DNA of 64,000 nt from Nannocystis exedens (GTDB lineage Bacteria; Myxococcota_A; Polyangia; Nannocystales; Nannocystaceae), in the NCBI RefSeq assembly GCF_002343915.1, contig NZ_NETK01000001.1, positions 3,916,001 through 3,980,000 of the forward strand, in the 5' to 3' direction. Made by a program: the position numbers and the translations under genes. Every line of letters begins with the position of its first letter. Positions within the stretch are counted from its first letter, which is position 1. A model generated the notes under the pieces. The model saw only the letters and a program-made list of their open reading frames with translations. It had not been told where the DNA came from and did no database searches. Positions 10,301 through 19,700 of the stretch are shown here, piece after piece.

Positions 10301-13300
10301 GGTCGTACCTCAATGGCGGCACCGCCACGATCGATCACACCGACGCACCAAGTGACAGCCTCGCGGGCATGGCCTCGGGCGGCGACGGACCCGCAGCGAG
10401 CCAGACTTCGGGCATGGGCATCAATGTGAGCAGCGCCCCGGCCAAGTACAACCTCTCGATCTTCTACCATCCCTACAGTTGCCTGTTCCTGCAGGAAGTC
10501 CGGCGGTACGGCGTCGCGGGCCTCCTGGACCCCAACGTGGCGACGCAGGACGAAAACGCCTCGCTGCGCTACCAGAGCGCCAGCCGTCCGCTGCCCGAGA
10601 GCTACTTCGACGGCGTCACGGCGGTGTGGCAGCCCGTGCCGCAGGAGGACATCGACTTCCGCTTCGGGGGCGCGTACAGCGTCTACAACTGGGAGTTGTT
10701 CTTCCACATCCCGATGTACATCGCCGACCGGCTGATCAGCGAGCGCCGCTTCGCGGAGGCTCAGCGCTGGCTCGGGTACATCTTCAACCCGATCCGCAAG
10801 GCCACCCTCGTCCGGGACACCGACTGCAAGCATTACTGGCGGATCAAGCCGTTCCGCCGGCTGTCCTCCGACATGTCGATCGCGGCTCTCCTCGAGCTCC
10901 TGCAGTACACCGGCGACGACGCCGAGCTCAAGGAGCAGAAGGCCGACCTCTCGGGTCAAATTTCCCAGTGGCGCAAGAACCCGTTCAAGCCCCACGAAGT
11001 CGCTCGTATGCGGCCGACAGCGTACATGCGCGCGGTCGTCATGAAGTACCTCGACAACCTCATCGCCTGGGGTGACGACCTGTTCCGCCAGGACACGCGG
11101 GAGAGCACGCAGGAGGCCGTCCAGCTCTACATCCTGGCCTTGCAGATCCTCGGCAAGCGCCCGCGCAAGATCGAGGGCGACGAGCGGCCCGACAAGACCT
11201 ACGCCGAGGCCTACGACGCCCTCGACGGCTTCTCGAACTTCCTCGTGGAGCTCGAGAACGAGGTCATCGGCTTCACGGCCCGGGACGCCATGATCCCGCT
11301 CAACATTAAGGGACAGGCGGCCCTGCAGTCCCAGAACCCGACCAATTTCGCGCTCGGGTACGTCAGGCCGTCCGGAGCCAGCCAGCTCCTCCAGGGCGCT
11401 CCCAAGGCGCTGACGAGCTCCCCGAAGCCGCCCTTCCTGCTGCTCCCGGCGACCCTCGTCACCCCGACCGAGACCCGGCTCTACTTCTGCATCCCGCCGA
11501 ACGACAAGCTGCTCGGCTATTGGGACACCGTCGCCGATCGCCTGTTCAAGCTGCGCAACTGCCTGAACATCGAGGGCATCCGCCGCGACCTGGCGCTCTT
11601 CGACCCGCCGATCGACCCCGGCCTGCTGGCCAGGGCGGCGGCCCAGGGCATCGACATCGGCACCGCCGTCAGCAACCTCTACGCGCCGCTGCCTCACTAC
11701 CGCTTCCTGCCGCACCTCGGCATCGCCAAGGACTTTGCGGCCCAGGTCAGCAGCCTCGGCAGCGCCCTGCTGCAGGCGCTCGAGAAGCGCGACGCCGAGA
11801 ACCTCGCCGTCCTGCGCGGCGGGCACGAGGTCACGCTCCTGAAGGCCGTGCGGCACGTGAAGGAGCAGGCGATCAAGGAGGCCGAAGAGAACATCGAGGC
11901 GCTCAGGCGCGGCCGCGATTCTGCCGTGGCCCGGCACCAGTACTACTCGAGCCGGGAGTATATGAACCGCCTGGAGAAGGCCGAGCTCGGCCTCTCGATT
12001 GCCGCGACCGTCACCGATCTGATCGGCGGGGCGCTCGTCGCCGGGGGCGGTGCCGCTGCCGCGGTCCCCACGTTCCAGATCGGCATCTCCGGCTGGGCCG
12101 GCAGCCCGGTCGTCATCACGGAGTGGGGCGGCAAGCAGGCCAGCGGTGCTCTCGGAAAGGCCGGCCTGGCGCTCAACATGATCGCCGGCACAATCCAGCG
12201 CGCCGCGGCGATGGTGGGCACGCAGGCGTCGTACACCCGCCGCAAGGAGGAATGGAACTTCCAGGCCGACCTCGCGCGGCTCGAGCTCGACCAGATCGAC
12301 GTCCAGATCACCGCTGCGGAGATCCGCCTCGCCATGGCCCGCCGCGAGCTCGTCAACCACGACGTCCAGGCCGAGCAGTCGGCCGAGGCGCTCGAGACCA
12401 TGCGGTCCAAGTTCACCAACGCCGAGCTCTACTCGTGGATGGCGACCGAGATCAGCAAGGTCTACCACCTCGCCTACCAGCTGGCGATCGACCTCGCGCG
12501 GAGGGCCGAGCGCTGCTACCGCTACGAGCTCGCCATCGACGGCGGCGACGACTTCATCCAGTTCGGCCACTGGGACAACCGCCGCCAGGGCCTGCTCGCG
12601 GGCGAGCGGCTGCAGCACGACCTTCGGCGCATGGAGGCCGCCTATTATCAGAACCATCGCCGCGAGTACGAGTTGACCAAGCGGGTCTCCCTCGCCAGCC
12701 TCGACCCGGTCGCGCTGATCGCCCTGCGCAAGACGGGCGCTTGCCACTTCAACCTGCCTTCGGTCATCTTCAACCTCGATCACGCGACCCACTACCTGCG
12801 GCGGATCAAGCTCGTCGGTCTGTCGATCCCCGCCGTCACCGGGCCGTACACCAACATCGGCGCGACGCTCACCTACGAATCGGGTGCGATCCGCGCCGCA
12901 GCGGACGCTCCCGTCGAGGAGGTCATCGGCGCCGCCCAGACCGTCGCCATCACCGTCACCCAGGAGGACACCGGCCTGTTCGAGCCCAACCTCCGCGACG
13001 AGCGCTACCTGCCCTTCGAGGGCCGCGCGCTCGAGAATAGCAACTGGCGCATCGAGCTGCCGAAGGTGGTGCGTCAGTTCGACTACGAGACCATCTCCGA
13101 CGTCATCCTGACGATCCGCTACACCGCAAGAGAGGGCGGCGAGACCACCGCCGCGCTCGTCGGCGACCTGCTGAACGCCGAGAACACGGGTCTCAACAAC
13201 TTCAAGCGTGCCGAGGCCGACACCGAGCCCGTGCGCGGCACGGGCCAGGTGCATGTCTTCAGCGCCCGGGCCGAGTTCCCGGAGGCCTGGCGCAGCTTCG

Positions 13301-13701
13301 TGGCCGCGGGCACGTCGTCGGAGGGTACGTCGATCAGCCTCGATCTCAGCGAGCAGCGTTTCCCGCACCCGCCCAAGCCGCTCGGCACCCGGACCATCGA
13401 GTACATCGCCGTGTTCTTCCGCTGGAACGCCAACGAGGATCTCGGACCCGACAACGACACCTTCCAGGGCGCCGTCCTCAGCGCGGGAGAGGACCCGATC
13501 GCTCTCGGCAACTTCGGTAAGTACGCAGAAAACCTGCCCTTGCCGGACGGCTCCGGCTACAACTACCTCTACTACGCGGCCTCAACCAGCACCACGCTCG
13601 GCAAGTCGCCCGGCACCTGGACCCTCGAGCTTCCGAACGGCTGGAGCGCCGGCAAGGACCCCGAGGACCTCATCGTCGTCGTCGGTCACAAGGTGAGCTG
13701 A
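4336..13701 (+). CDS. Tc toxin complex TcA subunit (receptor-binding, pore-forming)
   Basis: At 3121 aa this is longer than the usual TcA of about 2,400-2,500 aa. TcA forms the pentameric bell that binds cells and injects the toxin held in the TcB-TcC cocoon. The first ~200 residues are two beta-sandwich segments, the second of carboxypeptidase-regulatory/transthyretin type (FVVHPDGTPVAATEVQLSRK, from about residue 131). The VRP1-like motif CKHCDSVYGPAAYFVDIMQF is at about 659-678. The ABC-toxin N-terminal/neuraminidase-like junction WEWMKRYRVWEANRKIFLYP is at about 1603-1622. A long helical region with a hydrophobic Ala/Gly-rich stretch (about 2485-2610) is the probable pore. The TcB-binding C-terminus with RYLPFEGRALENSNWRIELP is at about 2890-2909. 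The start was chosen by GGAGGAAT five bases upstream; a frame extension to 4249 is rejected. It is followed 31 bp later by the TcB-TcC gene. Confidence 0.95.
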   Translation: MVYAIRGRVWDASAPTENLSGRLQLVFDVGTEFLDPPGSPGRSSSSPWFASIETDGFFTLSLTDDDAATLMGARRHREVIFKIYDYNATIIGSQSVYISWATLRGTEFVTLSADPTTIPVADPDFLSVTGFVVHPDGTPVAATEVQLSRKTLQHSTPLASTTTGSDGRFVLRYRAPAGSPPGSSNLSVTLAASAVSATAGDFCNPPKDFTVRLVPGNAPYVGRSDFDLDVATISPLLDDATLDELDVDDIKFLMCRTQHDSGALATLVRAHVLADRYGIPAAALAAFSHAGIPLATNVITALTADQIEDAITRAIADNAVPASLASSIATVKTELAKARVHRMVPPAPDESGTTLGAILVAAALTPNLPHTFAQQYADHTGTAAQFWSILRSHGSLGTHVDRIQFTLQAGAITASYPKLIQLLHQKRDANEFSRAAELAQFSADDWEGFLGQTVNGQPVDTPPGIIGPAGDKRANYAGAIAKMVEDLYPSAHLAYRVPETSITTSRTNFSSFVVNNPGFSFQRTNIHEFFDTASGLPADEGEKAALKQDLLRVQRVSAITPRYGRTAASTALLEQGVTSAGQIQRMGFAAFKSKFGAAMDPSTLRATYEKADQVASTALHRFLHSRKEMHFPLTAVINSPGCGDVALEEIFGNLDYCACKHCDSVYGPAAYFVDIMQFIRERKAGEQTMLAELLTRRPELEHILLNCENSNTPLPTIDLVLETLERRSRFWLGLPPPSYQNSSDWPQTTWSASELVAQPEHVDHDVYGRLALRDVAFFPHSLPFDLPLEEARAYYQSLGTSRVAIQDALEWFDGLDEDAVFRVDERLGLSPGQGQLVRGAVNPPDMAQLWGFANGASYVAPLNDVELFLARSGLDLPALTTLMRGRVIAEVEIDYHEPCTLKGAKFVNATNPNANGLTADNLKRLLVFLRLQRALGWSMPDLDATLAALGTWFAGDVAVDLEKIARFVRIRQRFPQLPLGEVHAWFGNLDRRVYTEGSPTYYDTVVQPRQRHAAFATLSGATTFGAHRGDLLAILRTDDAGLAAAYEATGLDDDSALHHANLSHLYRVSSLARATGLSIPDLVTLTHYSQTLVDSSPFAGTTNAPVRALLDLADAVKRSGFTVPELDWVLRNQQGDKFGASDLDVTRVLIGLVTGLQQAHADHLQSMPEEQDPLARLEKLLVGPLPAGEVAAALAFIRKETTGEFDPEDLRDAYFPFLDAPSPAHTEFGKAFGVADSIENRAALLDTMLTAWLRQQKLEAVVVQQLSSALAMDTADVDLLLRTYNHGTTKALTLLTADAFFTNTFDPDSDAPNVKEPWFPAAFLGQTDVTARAALYRGLRRVALVAANFRFGPGLLRWLLTNLDDADVDLLDLTALPEGPGSSAAIYAAYAGWDWLRRAVRVRDEVLQDPATLLPLLDYLFDADPFDKSLALGQLAAAAGWDSNVLAAFEAGETVTRIELKRLDAIDAFDAAFRLSNRLGVHPNTVRTWAKDQVLDAAAAAAVRGAAEAKFGVTAWPSVAQPIRDRLRERQRDALVDLLVFKTGADDHEDLFGHLLMDVDIACCNRTTRLLFATGAVQLFMQRALMGLEADHDIDLSDLDAEEWEWMKRYRVWEANRKIFLYPENWVQPELRTDKTPLFKKLEEEIAQSEADDASIEKAYIHYLEGLHEVARLDVCGMYHEIEHDGIVIVDRLHVFAATHGSPFKVFYRRREDDAYWTAWEELPFQVESRSLLPLVVNRRLLLLWPKIELRAEDSPPPQQNDTTKAPKKHRKIQLMWAELKNGEWSAPRTTEASLRVHETDPPADQIEGRHPNSDIFLLSEVVGSDPQIYVGHTEMKYTAKIDGYFTYDACLDQFDVARYGSPPALPAYGPASLNGDYPVPQMTRSWRQGFVADNGKNNTPSGAERFVRVPVAGSPNTGMAYSDKIIRYHTNGFRLFLPRQDALLNGRRPIVYDDPRTMLFLRAGDQHDIGDVDPDESEPSELLDKNLGSYLNGGTATIDHTDAPSDSLAGMASGGDGPAASQTSGMGINVSSAPAKYNLSIFYHPYSCLFLQEVRRYGVAGLLDPNVATQDENASLRYQSASRPLPESYFDGVTAVWQPVPQEDIDFRFGGAYSVYNWELFFHIPMYIADRLISERRFAEAQRWLGYIFNPIRKATLVRDTDCKHYWRIKPFRRLSSDMSIAALLELLQYTGDDAELKEQKADLSGQISQWRKNPFKPHEVARMRPTAYMRAVVMKYLDNLIAWGDDLFRQDTRESTQEAVQLYILALQILGKRPRKIEGDERPDKTYAEAYDALDGFSNFLVELENEVIGFTARDAMIPLNIKGQAALQSQNPTNFALGYVRPSGASQLLQGAPKALTSSPKPPFLLLPATLVTPTETRLYFCIPPNDKLLGYWDTVADRLFKLRNCLNIEGIRRDLALFDPPIDPGLLARAAAQGIDIGTAVSNLYAPLPHYRFLPHLGIAKDFAAQVSSLGSALLQALEKRDAENLAVLRGGHEVTLLKAVRHVKEQAIKEAEENIEALRRGRDSAVARHQYYSSREYMNRLEKAELGLSIAATVTDLIGGALVAGGGAAAAVPTFQIGISGWAGSPVVITEWGGKQASGALGKAGLALNMIAGTIQRAAAMVGTQASYTRRKEEWNFQADLARLELDQIDVQITAAEIRLAMARRELVNHDVQAEQSAEALETMRSKFTNAELYSWMATEISKVYHLAYQLAIDLARRAERCYRYELAIDGGDDFIQFGHWDNRRQGLLAGERLQHDLRRMEAAYYQNHRREYELTKRVSLASLDPVALIALRKTGACHFNLPSVIFNLDHATHYLRRIKLVGLSIPAVTGPYTNIGATLTYESGAIRAAADAPVEEVIGAAQTVAITVTQEDTGLFEPNLRDERYLPFEGRALENSNWRIELPKVVRQFDYETISDVILTIRYTAREGGETTAALVGDLLNAENTGLNNFKRAEADTEPVRGTGQVHVFSARAEFPEAWRSFVAAGTSSEGTSISLDLSEQRFPHPPKPLGTRTIEYIAVFFRWNANEDLGPDNDTFQGAVLSAGEDPIALGNFGKYAENLPLPDGSGYNYLYYAASTSTTLGKSPGTWTLELPNGWSAGKDPEDLIVVVGHKVS

Positions 13702-13732
13702 TTCAATCCAGCGAGCGGGGGAGGGTGAAATC

Positions 13733-16700
13733 ATGGCAATGAAGCGCGACAACGATGCCACGGGCGGCCGCATGGCCGACCCCTCGGCCACCCAGAAGAG
13801 CAACAGCCAATCCACCGACAGCGCGGCCCGCCCGAGCGGCCACCGGGCGGGTCCCGGGCCGTCCCCGGCGGTCAACAACAAGCCGCAAGACCCCCGCGAG
13901 GCTGCCCCCGGCGCGGCCGCCTCCGCCGGCACCGGCCCGCAGAATTCGCAATCACCCGCCCCCGCCGCCCCCAATCCCTCCGAGCTCGCCCCTTCGATCT
14001 CCCTCCCCAAGGGCGGAGGCGCTTTAAAAAACATCGGCGACAAGTTCGAGGCCAACGCCTTCAGCGGCAGCGGCGGTATGAGCATTCCGATCGCCGTCTC
14101 CCCGGGTCGGGGCCTCTCCCCGACCCTCGCCCTCGGCTACAGCACCGGCGCCGGCAACGGCCCGTTCGGCATGGGCTGGCAGCTCTCGGTCGCCTCGATC
14201 TCCCGCAAGACCGACAAGGGCTTGCCGACCTACGACGACGCCGCCGAGGCCGACACCTTCATCATCTCCGACGCCGAGGACCTCGTCCCGCTGCTCGAGG
14301 AGGACGGCGGCGAGTGGACGCGCAAGGTCTTTAATCAAGACGACCACCGCGTCCACGCCTATCGCCCGCGCGTCGAGGCCGGCTTCGCCCGCATCGAGCG
14401 CTGGGTCCACCTCGGCACGGGCGAGGTCCACTGGCGCACCTGGTCGCGCGACAACGTGCGCAGCACCTACGGCACCAGCGCGGCCAGCCGCGTCGCCGAC
14501 CCGGCCGACCCCGCCCGCGTCTTCACCTGGCTCATCGACCAGACCAGCGACGACCGCGGCAACATCGTCCGCTTCGAATACAAAGAGGAGAACCTCGAGG
14601 ACGTCGACCTCGAGAGCCTCGAGGAGCACGAGCGCCTCGCCGTCACCCAGGTCCAGGCCCAGCGCTACCTCAAGCGCATCTATTACGGCAACGCCACCCC
14701 CTACGCCGCCGGCGGCTGGCACTTCGAGGTCCTCCTCGACTACGGCGAGCACGACCCCTACGGCGTCGAGACCGGCACCTGGCCCGCCCGCCCCGACACC
14801 TTTTCAAATTTCCGCAGTTGCTTCGACCTCCGCACCCGGCGCCTGTGCCGGCGGATCCTCATGCTCCACCACTTCGAGGAGCTGCCCGTCGATCCGTACC
14901 TCGTCGCTGCCACCGAGCTCACCTATTCCGAGAGCCCGACTGCCACTCTCCTGACCGCCGCCAGGCACCGTGGCTATCTCTATTCCAACGGCGCCTATTC
15001 CCACAAGGCCTACCCACCGGTCGAGTTCACCTACTCCACCGCGCAGATCGATCCGTCCCTCCGCCTCGTCGACGCCGACACTTTAAAAGATGTCCCGGGC
15101 GCGCTGGGCGGCCGTTTCGAGCTCGTCGACCTCGACGGCGAGGGTTTGCCCGGCCTCCTCACCGAGCAGGCCGGCCACTGGTATTACAAGCGCAACGAGG
15201 GCAACGGCACCTTCGGCCCGCTGCGCGGCCTCGCGAGCCTGCCGAGCAACGCCCGCCTCGGCAGCCAGCGACTCCTCGACCTCGACGGCGACGGCGCCCT
15301 CAGCCTCACCAGCTTCTCCGGCCCCGCGCCCGGCTTCTACGAGCGCCCGCTGCCCATGTGCGGCGTCGCGGCCGAGGACTGGCAGGCCTTCCGCAGCTTC
15401 CGCGCCGTCCCCAACATCGACCTCGATGCTCCCAACGTCCAGCTCCTCGATATCAACGGAGACGGCCTCGCGGACATCCTCGTCTGCGAGGACAACCGCT
15501 TCATCTGGTACCCCTCGGAGGGTCACGACGGTTACGGCGAGCCGCGCGTCCTCTCGCGCCCGCGCGACGAGCGAGTCGGCCCCCAGCTGATCTGGACCGA
15601 CCCGCAGCAGGCCATCTATTTTACCGACATGACCGGCGACGGCCTCGCCGACATCGTCCGCGTCCGCAACGGCTCCGTCGTCTACTGGCCCAACCTCGGC
15701 TACGGCCGCTTCGGCCGCCAGATCGGCATGCGCGGCGCCCCCGTGTTCGACCGCCCCGACCGCTTCCGCGCCGATCGCCTGCGGATCGGCGACATCGACG
15801 GCAGCGGCACCACCGACCTCGTCTACGTCCGCCAGGACGGCGCCCGCCTGTGGCGCAACCAGGCCGGCAACAGCTTTTCAGAGGCCGTCCAGGTCGACAT
15901 CCCGCCGGTCGACAGCCTCTCCTCCGTCCAGCTCGCCGACATCCTCGGCAAGGGCACCGCCGCCCTCGTCTGGTCGACCGACCTGCCGCACCGTCAGGGC
16001 ACGCATATCGCCTTCGTCGACCTCATGTCGGCGGGCAAGCCCTATTTGATGCTCTCTTCAAAAAACAATATGGGCGCCGAGACCCGGGTCGAATATGCCC
16101 CATCGACCCGGTTCTATCTCGAGGACCGCGCCGCCGGGCGGCCGTGGAAGACCCGCCTCCCGTTCCCCACGCACGTCATCGAGCGCGTCGAGGTCCGCGA
16201 TCACGTCACCGGCCACACCTTCGTCCAGAGGTATCGCTACCACCACGGCTACTTCGACGGCCCCGAGCGCGAGTTCCGCGGCTTCGGCATGGTCGAGACC
16301 GAGGACACCGAATCCTGGGCCGACTACAATTCGCCGAAGCTGTTCCCCACGGGTCACCAGATCGTCGACGAGGAATTGCACAGCCCGCCCGTCTTGACCA
16401 AAACCTGGTTCCACACGGGCGCCTACCTCGGCGGCACCAGCCTCGCGCACTGCTACAGCGACGAGTACTACAGCGACAAGACCGACGATTTTCCCAATGG
16501 CGTCGCCATCGACCTCCCCGAGACCCTGATCCCCGACGGCCTCACCCCGATCGAGGCTCGCGAGGCCGTGCGAGCCCTCCGCGGCCGTGCCCTGCGCGTC
16601 GAGGTCTACGGCCGCGACGGCAGCGAGGAGCAGGTCCACCCGTACACCGTCTCCGAGGCCAACTTCGCGGTCCGCCTCCTGCAGCCGCGCGGCGACCAGA

Positions 16701-19700
16701 AGCACGCCGCCTTCCTCGTCCACGACCGCGAGTCGCTTTCCTATCATTACGAGCGCGACCCCGCCGATCCGCGCGTCTCGCAGTCGGCTGTGCTCGAGGT
16801 CGACGAATTCGGCAGCCCCGTCCGTTCGGTCAGCGTCGCCTACAGGAAGCCCATCGCCCTCGGTGCCCGCGACGAGCAGCTCGCCACCAGCATCGTCCTC
16901 ACCGAGTCCGACCTCCTCAACGTCCACGATCAGCCCGACACCTATCGCCTCGGCGTCCCGGTCGAGCTCCGCTCCTACGAGCTCCACGGCCTCGAGGGCG
17001 ACCCTGCCGACCCCTTCACCCACGCCGAGCTGCTCGCCCACGCCGACGCCGCCACCGAGGTCCCCTATCACGGCCCCGTGACCGCCGGCGAAAAAAAGCG
17101 GCTACTCTCGCGCGCCCAGGTCTACTACTACTCCGACAACCTCGCTGCGCGCCTGTCCCTCGGGCAATGTGGCCTCCGCGCCCTGCCTTACGAGACCCTC
17201 ACCCTCGCCTTCACCCAGGCGCAGCTCGACGCCGTGTTCCTGAACGACGAGCTCACCGGCCTCGCCCTCGACACCGAGGGCGGCTATCGCGGCGACAACG
17301 GCCTGTGGTGGCGCCCGAGCGGCCGTGTCATCTTCGACCCCGCCAACTTCTACCGCGTCACCGAGTCGCGCGACGTCTTCGGCAACGCCACCACCTTCAG
17401 CCACGACGCCCACAGCCTCCTGATCGAGTCCGCCGAGGACGCCCTCGGCAAAACGATCACCGCCCACAACGACTACCGCCTCCTCGCCCCCGACCTCGTC
17501 ACCGACCCCAACGGCAACCGCCGGGCCGTCGCCTTCGACGCCCTCGGCATGGTCGTCAAGACGGCTGTCATGGGCAAGGACGGCAGCAGCGACGGCGACA
17601 CGCTGAACGACCCGACCACGGAGATCGAGTACGACCTCACGGTCATCCCGGCGGTCGTCCACACGATCGTCCGCGAGAACCACGGCGTCGGCAACCAGGC
17701 CTTCCAGCACAGCTACGCCTACTCCGGCGGCCTCGGCCAGGTCGTCCTGCAAAAGGTCCAGGCCGAGCCCGGCCTCGCGCCCAAGCGCAACGGCAACGGC
17801 GACCTCGTCTTCGACAACGGCGAACTCGTGTTCGAGGACATCACCCCGAATCCGCGCTGGGTCGGCAACGGCCGCGTCATCGTGGACAACAAGGGCAACC
17901 CCGTCAAGCAGTACGAGCCCTTCTTCGATTCGAGCCCCGGGTACACCGACGAACAGGAGCTCGTCGAATGGGGCGTCACTCCGTTCATCCACTACGACCC
18001 CCTCGGTCGCATGATGCGCACCGACCTGCCCGATGGGACATTCATCAAAGTGGCTTTCACGCCGTGGCAGCAGGTCACCCACGACGCCAACGACAACGTC
18101 CTCGCCAGCGACTGGTACGCCGAGCGCGCCGCCCTCGCCGGCGGCACGCCGCACAACGACGGCGAGAAGTACGCCGCCCTCCACGCCGAGCCCCACGACA
18201 GCACGCCGACCACCGCGCTGCTCGACAACCTCGGCCGCCCCTTCCTCGTCATCGCCGACAACGGCCTCTACGAGAACAACCTCCCGCAGAAGTTCGAGAC
18301 CCGCACCAAGCTCGACATCGAGGGCAACGTCCTCGTCGTCGAGGACGCGCGGGGCAACACCGCCGAGGAGAACATTTTCGCGCCCGGTGGCCTCCAGCTC
18401 GAGACCCTCAGCGTCGACGCCGGCACTCGCCGCGCCCTGCCCAACGCTCTCGGAAACCCGCTGCGCGGCTGGGACAGCCGGCAGAATGTCCGCCGCTGGA
18501 CCTACGACGACCTCAACCGCCCGACGCACGCCTATCTCAAGCACGCGGCCGACCCCGAGGTTCTGCAGCAGCGCATCGTCTACGGCGAGAGCCTCGGCGT
18601 CAGCGCCGACGTCACGAACCACCTCGGCCAAGTCTACCGCGTCTACGACAGCGCCGGCGTCCTCACCAGCCTCGCCTACGACTTCAAGGGCAACCTCCTC
18701 GCGACCGAGCGCCGCCTCGCCGAGGACTATAAGACCACGCCCGACTGGATCGACCTCCTCACCCTGACCGACCCGGCCCTCGTCCACGCGGCCGCCGCGC
18801 CCTTGCTCGAGGCCGAGACCTTCACGACCTCGTGGACCTACGACGCCCTCAACCGCGTCCGCACCCAGACCACGCCCGACGACAGCGTCACCACCCAGAC
18901 CTTCGGCCTCGGCGGCATGCTGCAGTCCGTCGCCGTCAACGTCCGCGGCGCCCTCTCGGCCACGGACATCGTCACCAACATCGACTACAACGCCCGCGGC
19001 CAGCGCCTCCTCATCGCCTACGGCAACGGCTCGACCACCGATTACGAGTACGACCCGAAAAACTTCCGCGTCACCCGCATTCACACCGAGCGCCCGCACA
19101 CCGATCCCGACCTGCGCACCGTCCAGGACCTGCGCTACCACTACGACCCCTCCGGCAACATCGCCCAGATCCGCGACCAGGCTCAGCAAGGCGTCTTCTT
19201 CGACAACGACTATGTCGATCCGACCCAGTCGTTCCGCTACGACCCGACCTACCGCCTCGTCGAAGCCACCGGTCGCGAGCACGACGCGCTCCCGATGCGC
19301 ACCGCCGAGGGCTTCGCGCCCATTGCGCACCCGCAAGACACCCAGGCCCAGCGCAACTACAGGCAGCTCTACACCTACGATCCGGTCGGCAACATCACGC
19401 AGATGGCCCACCGCGTCGTCGTCGACGACGTCGAGCAGATTGCCTGGCGCCGCGGATACCTCTACGCTACCGCCGGCAACCGCCTCCTGCGCACCAGCCT
19501 CCCCGCCGACGACTTCAACGACCCGCCGAACTACTCCGTCGAGTACCAGCACGACGCCCACGGCAACATGACCGCCATGCCCACCATCCCCGGGGGCCTC
19601 ACCTGGGACGACGACGATCGCCTGCACAGCAGCGACGCCATCGGCGGCGGCATTACCTACTACGTCTACGACGGCGCCGGCCAGCGCGTCCGCAAGGTCA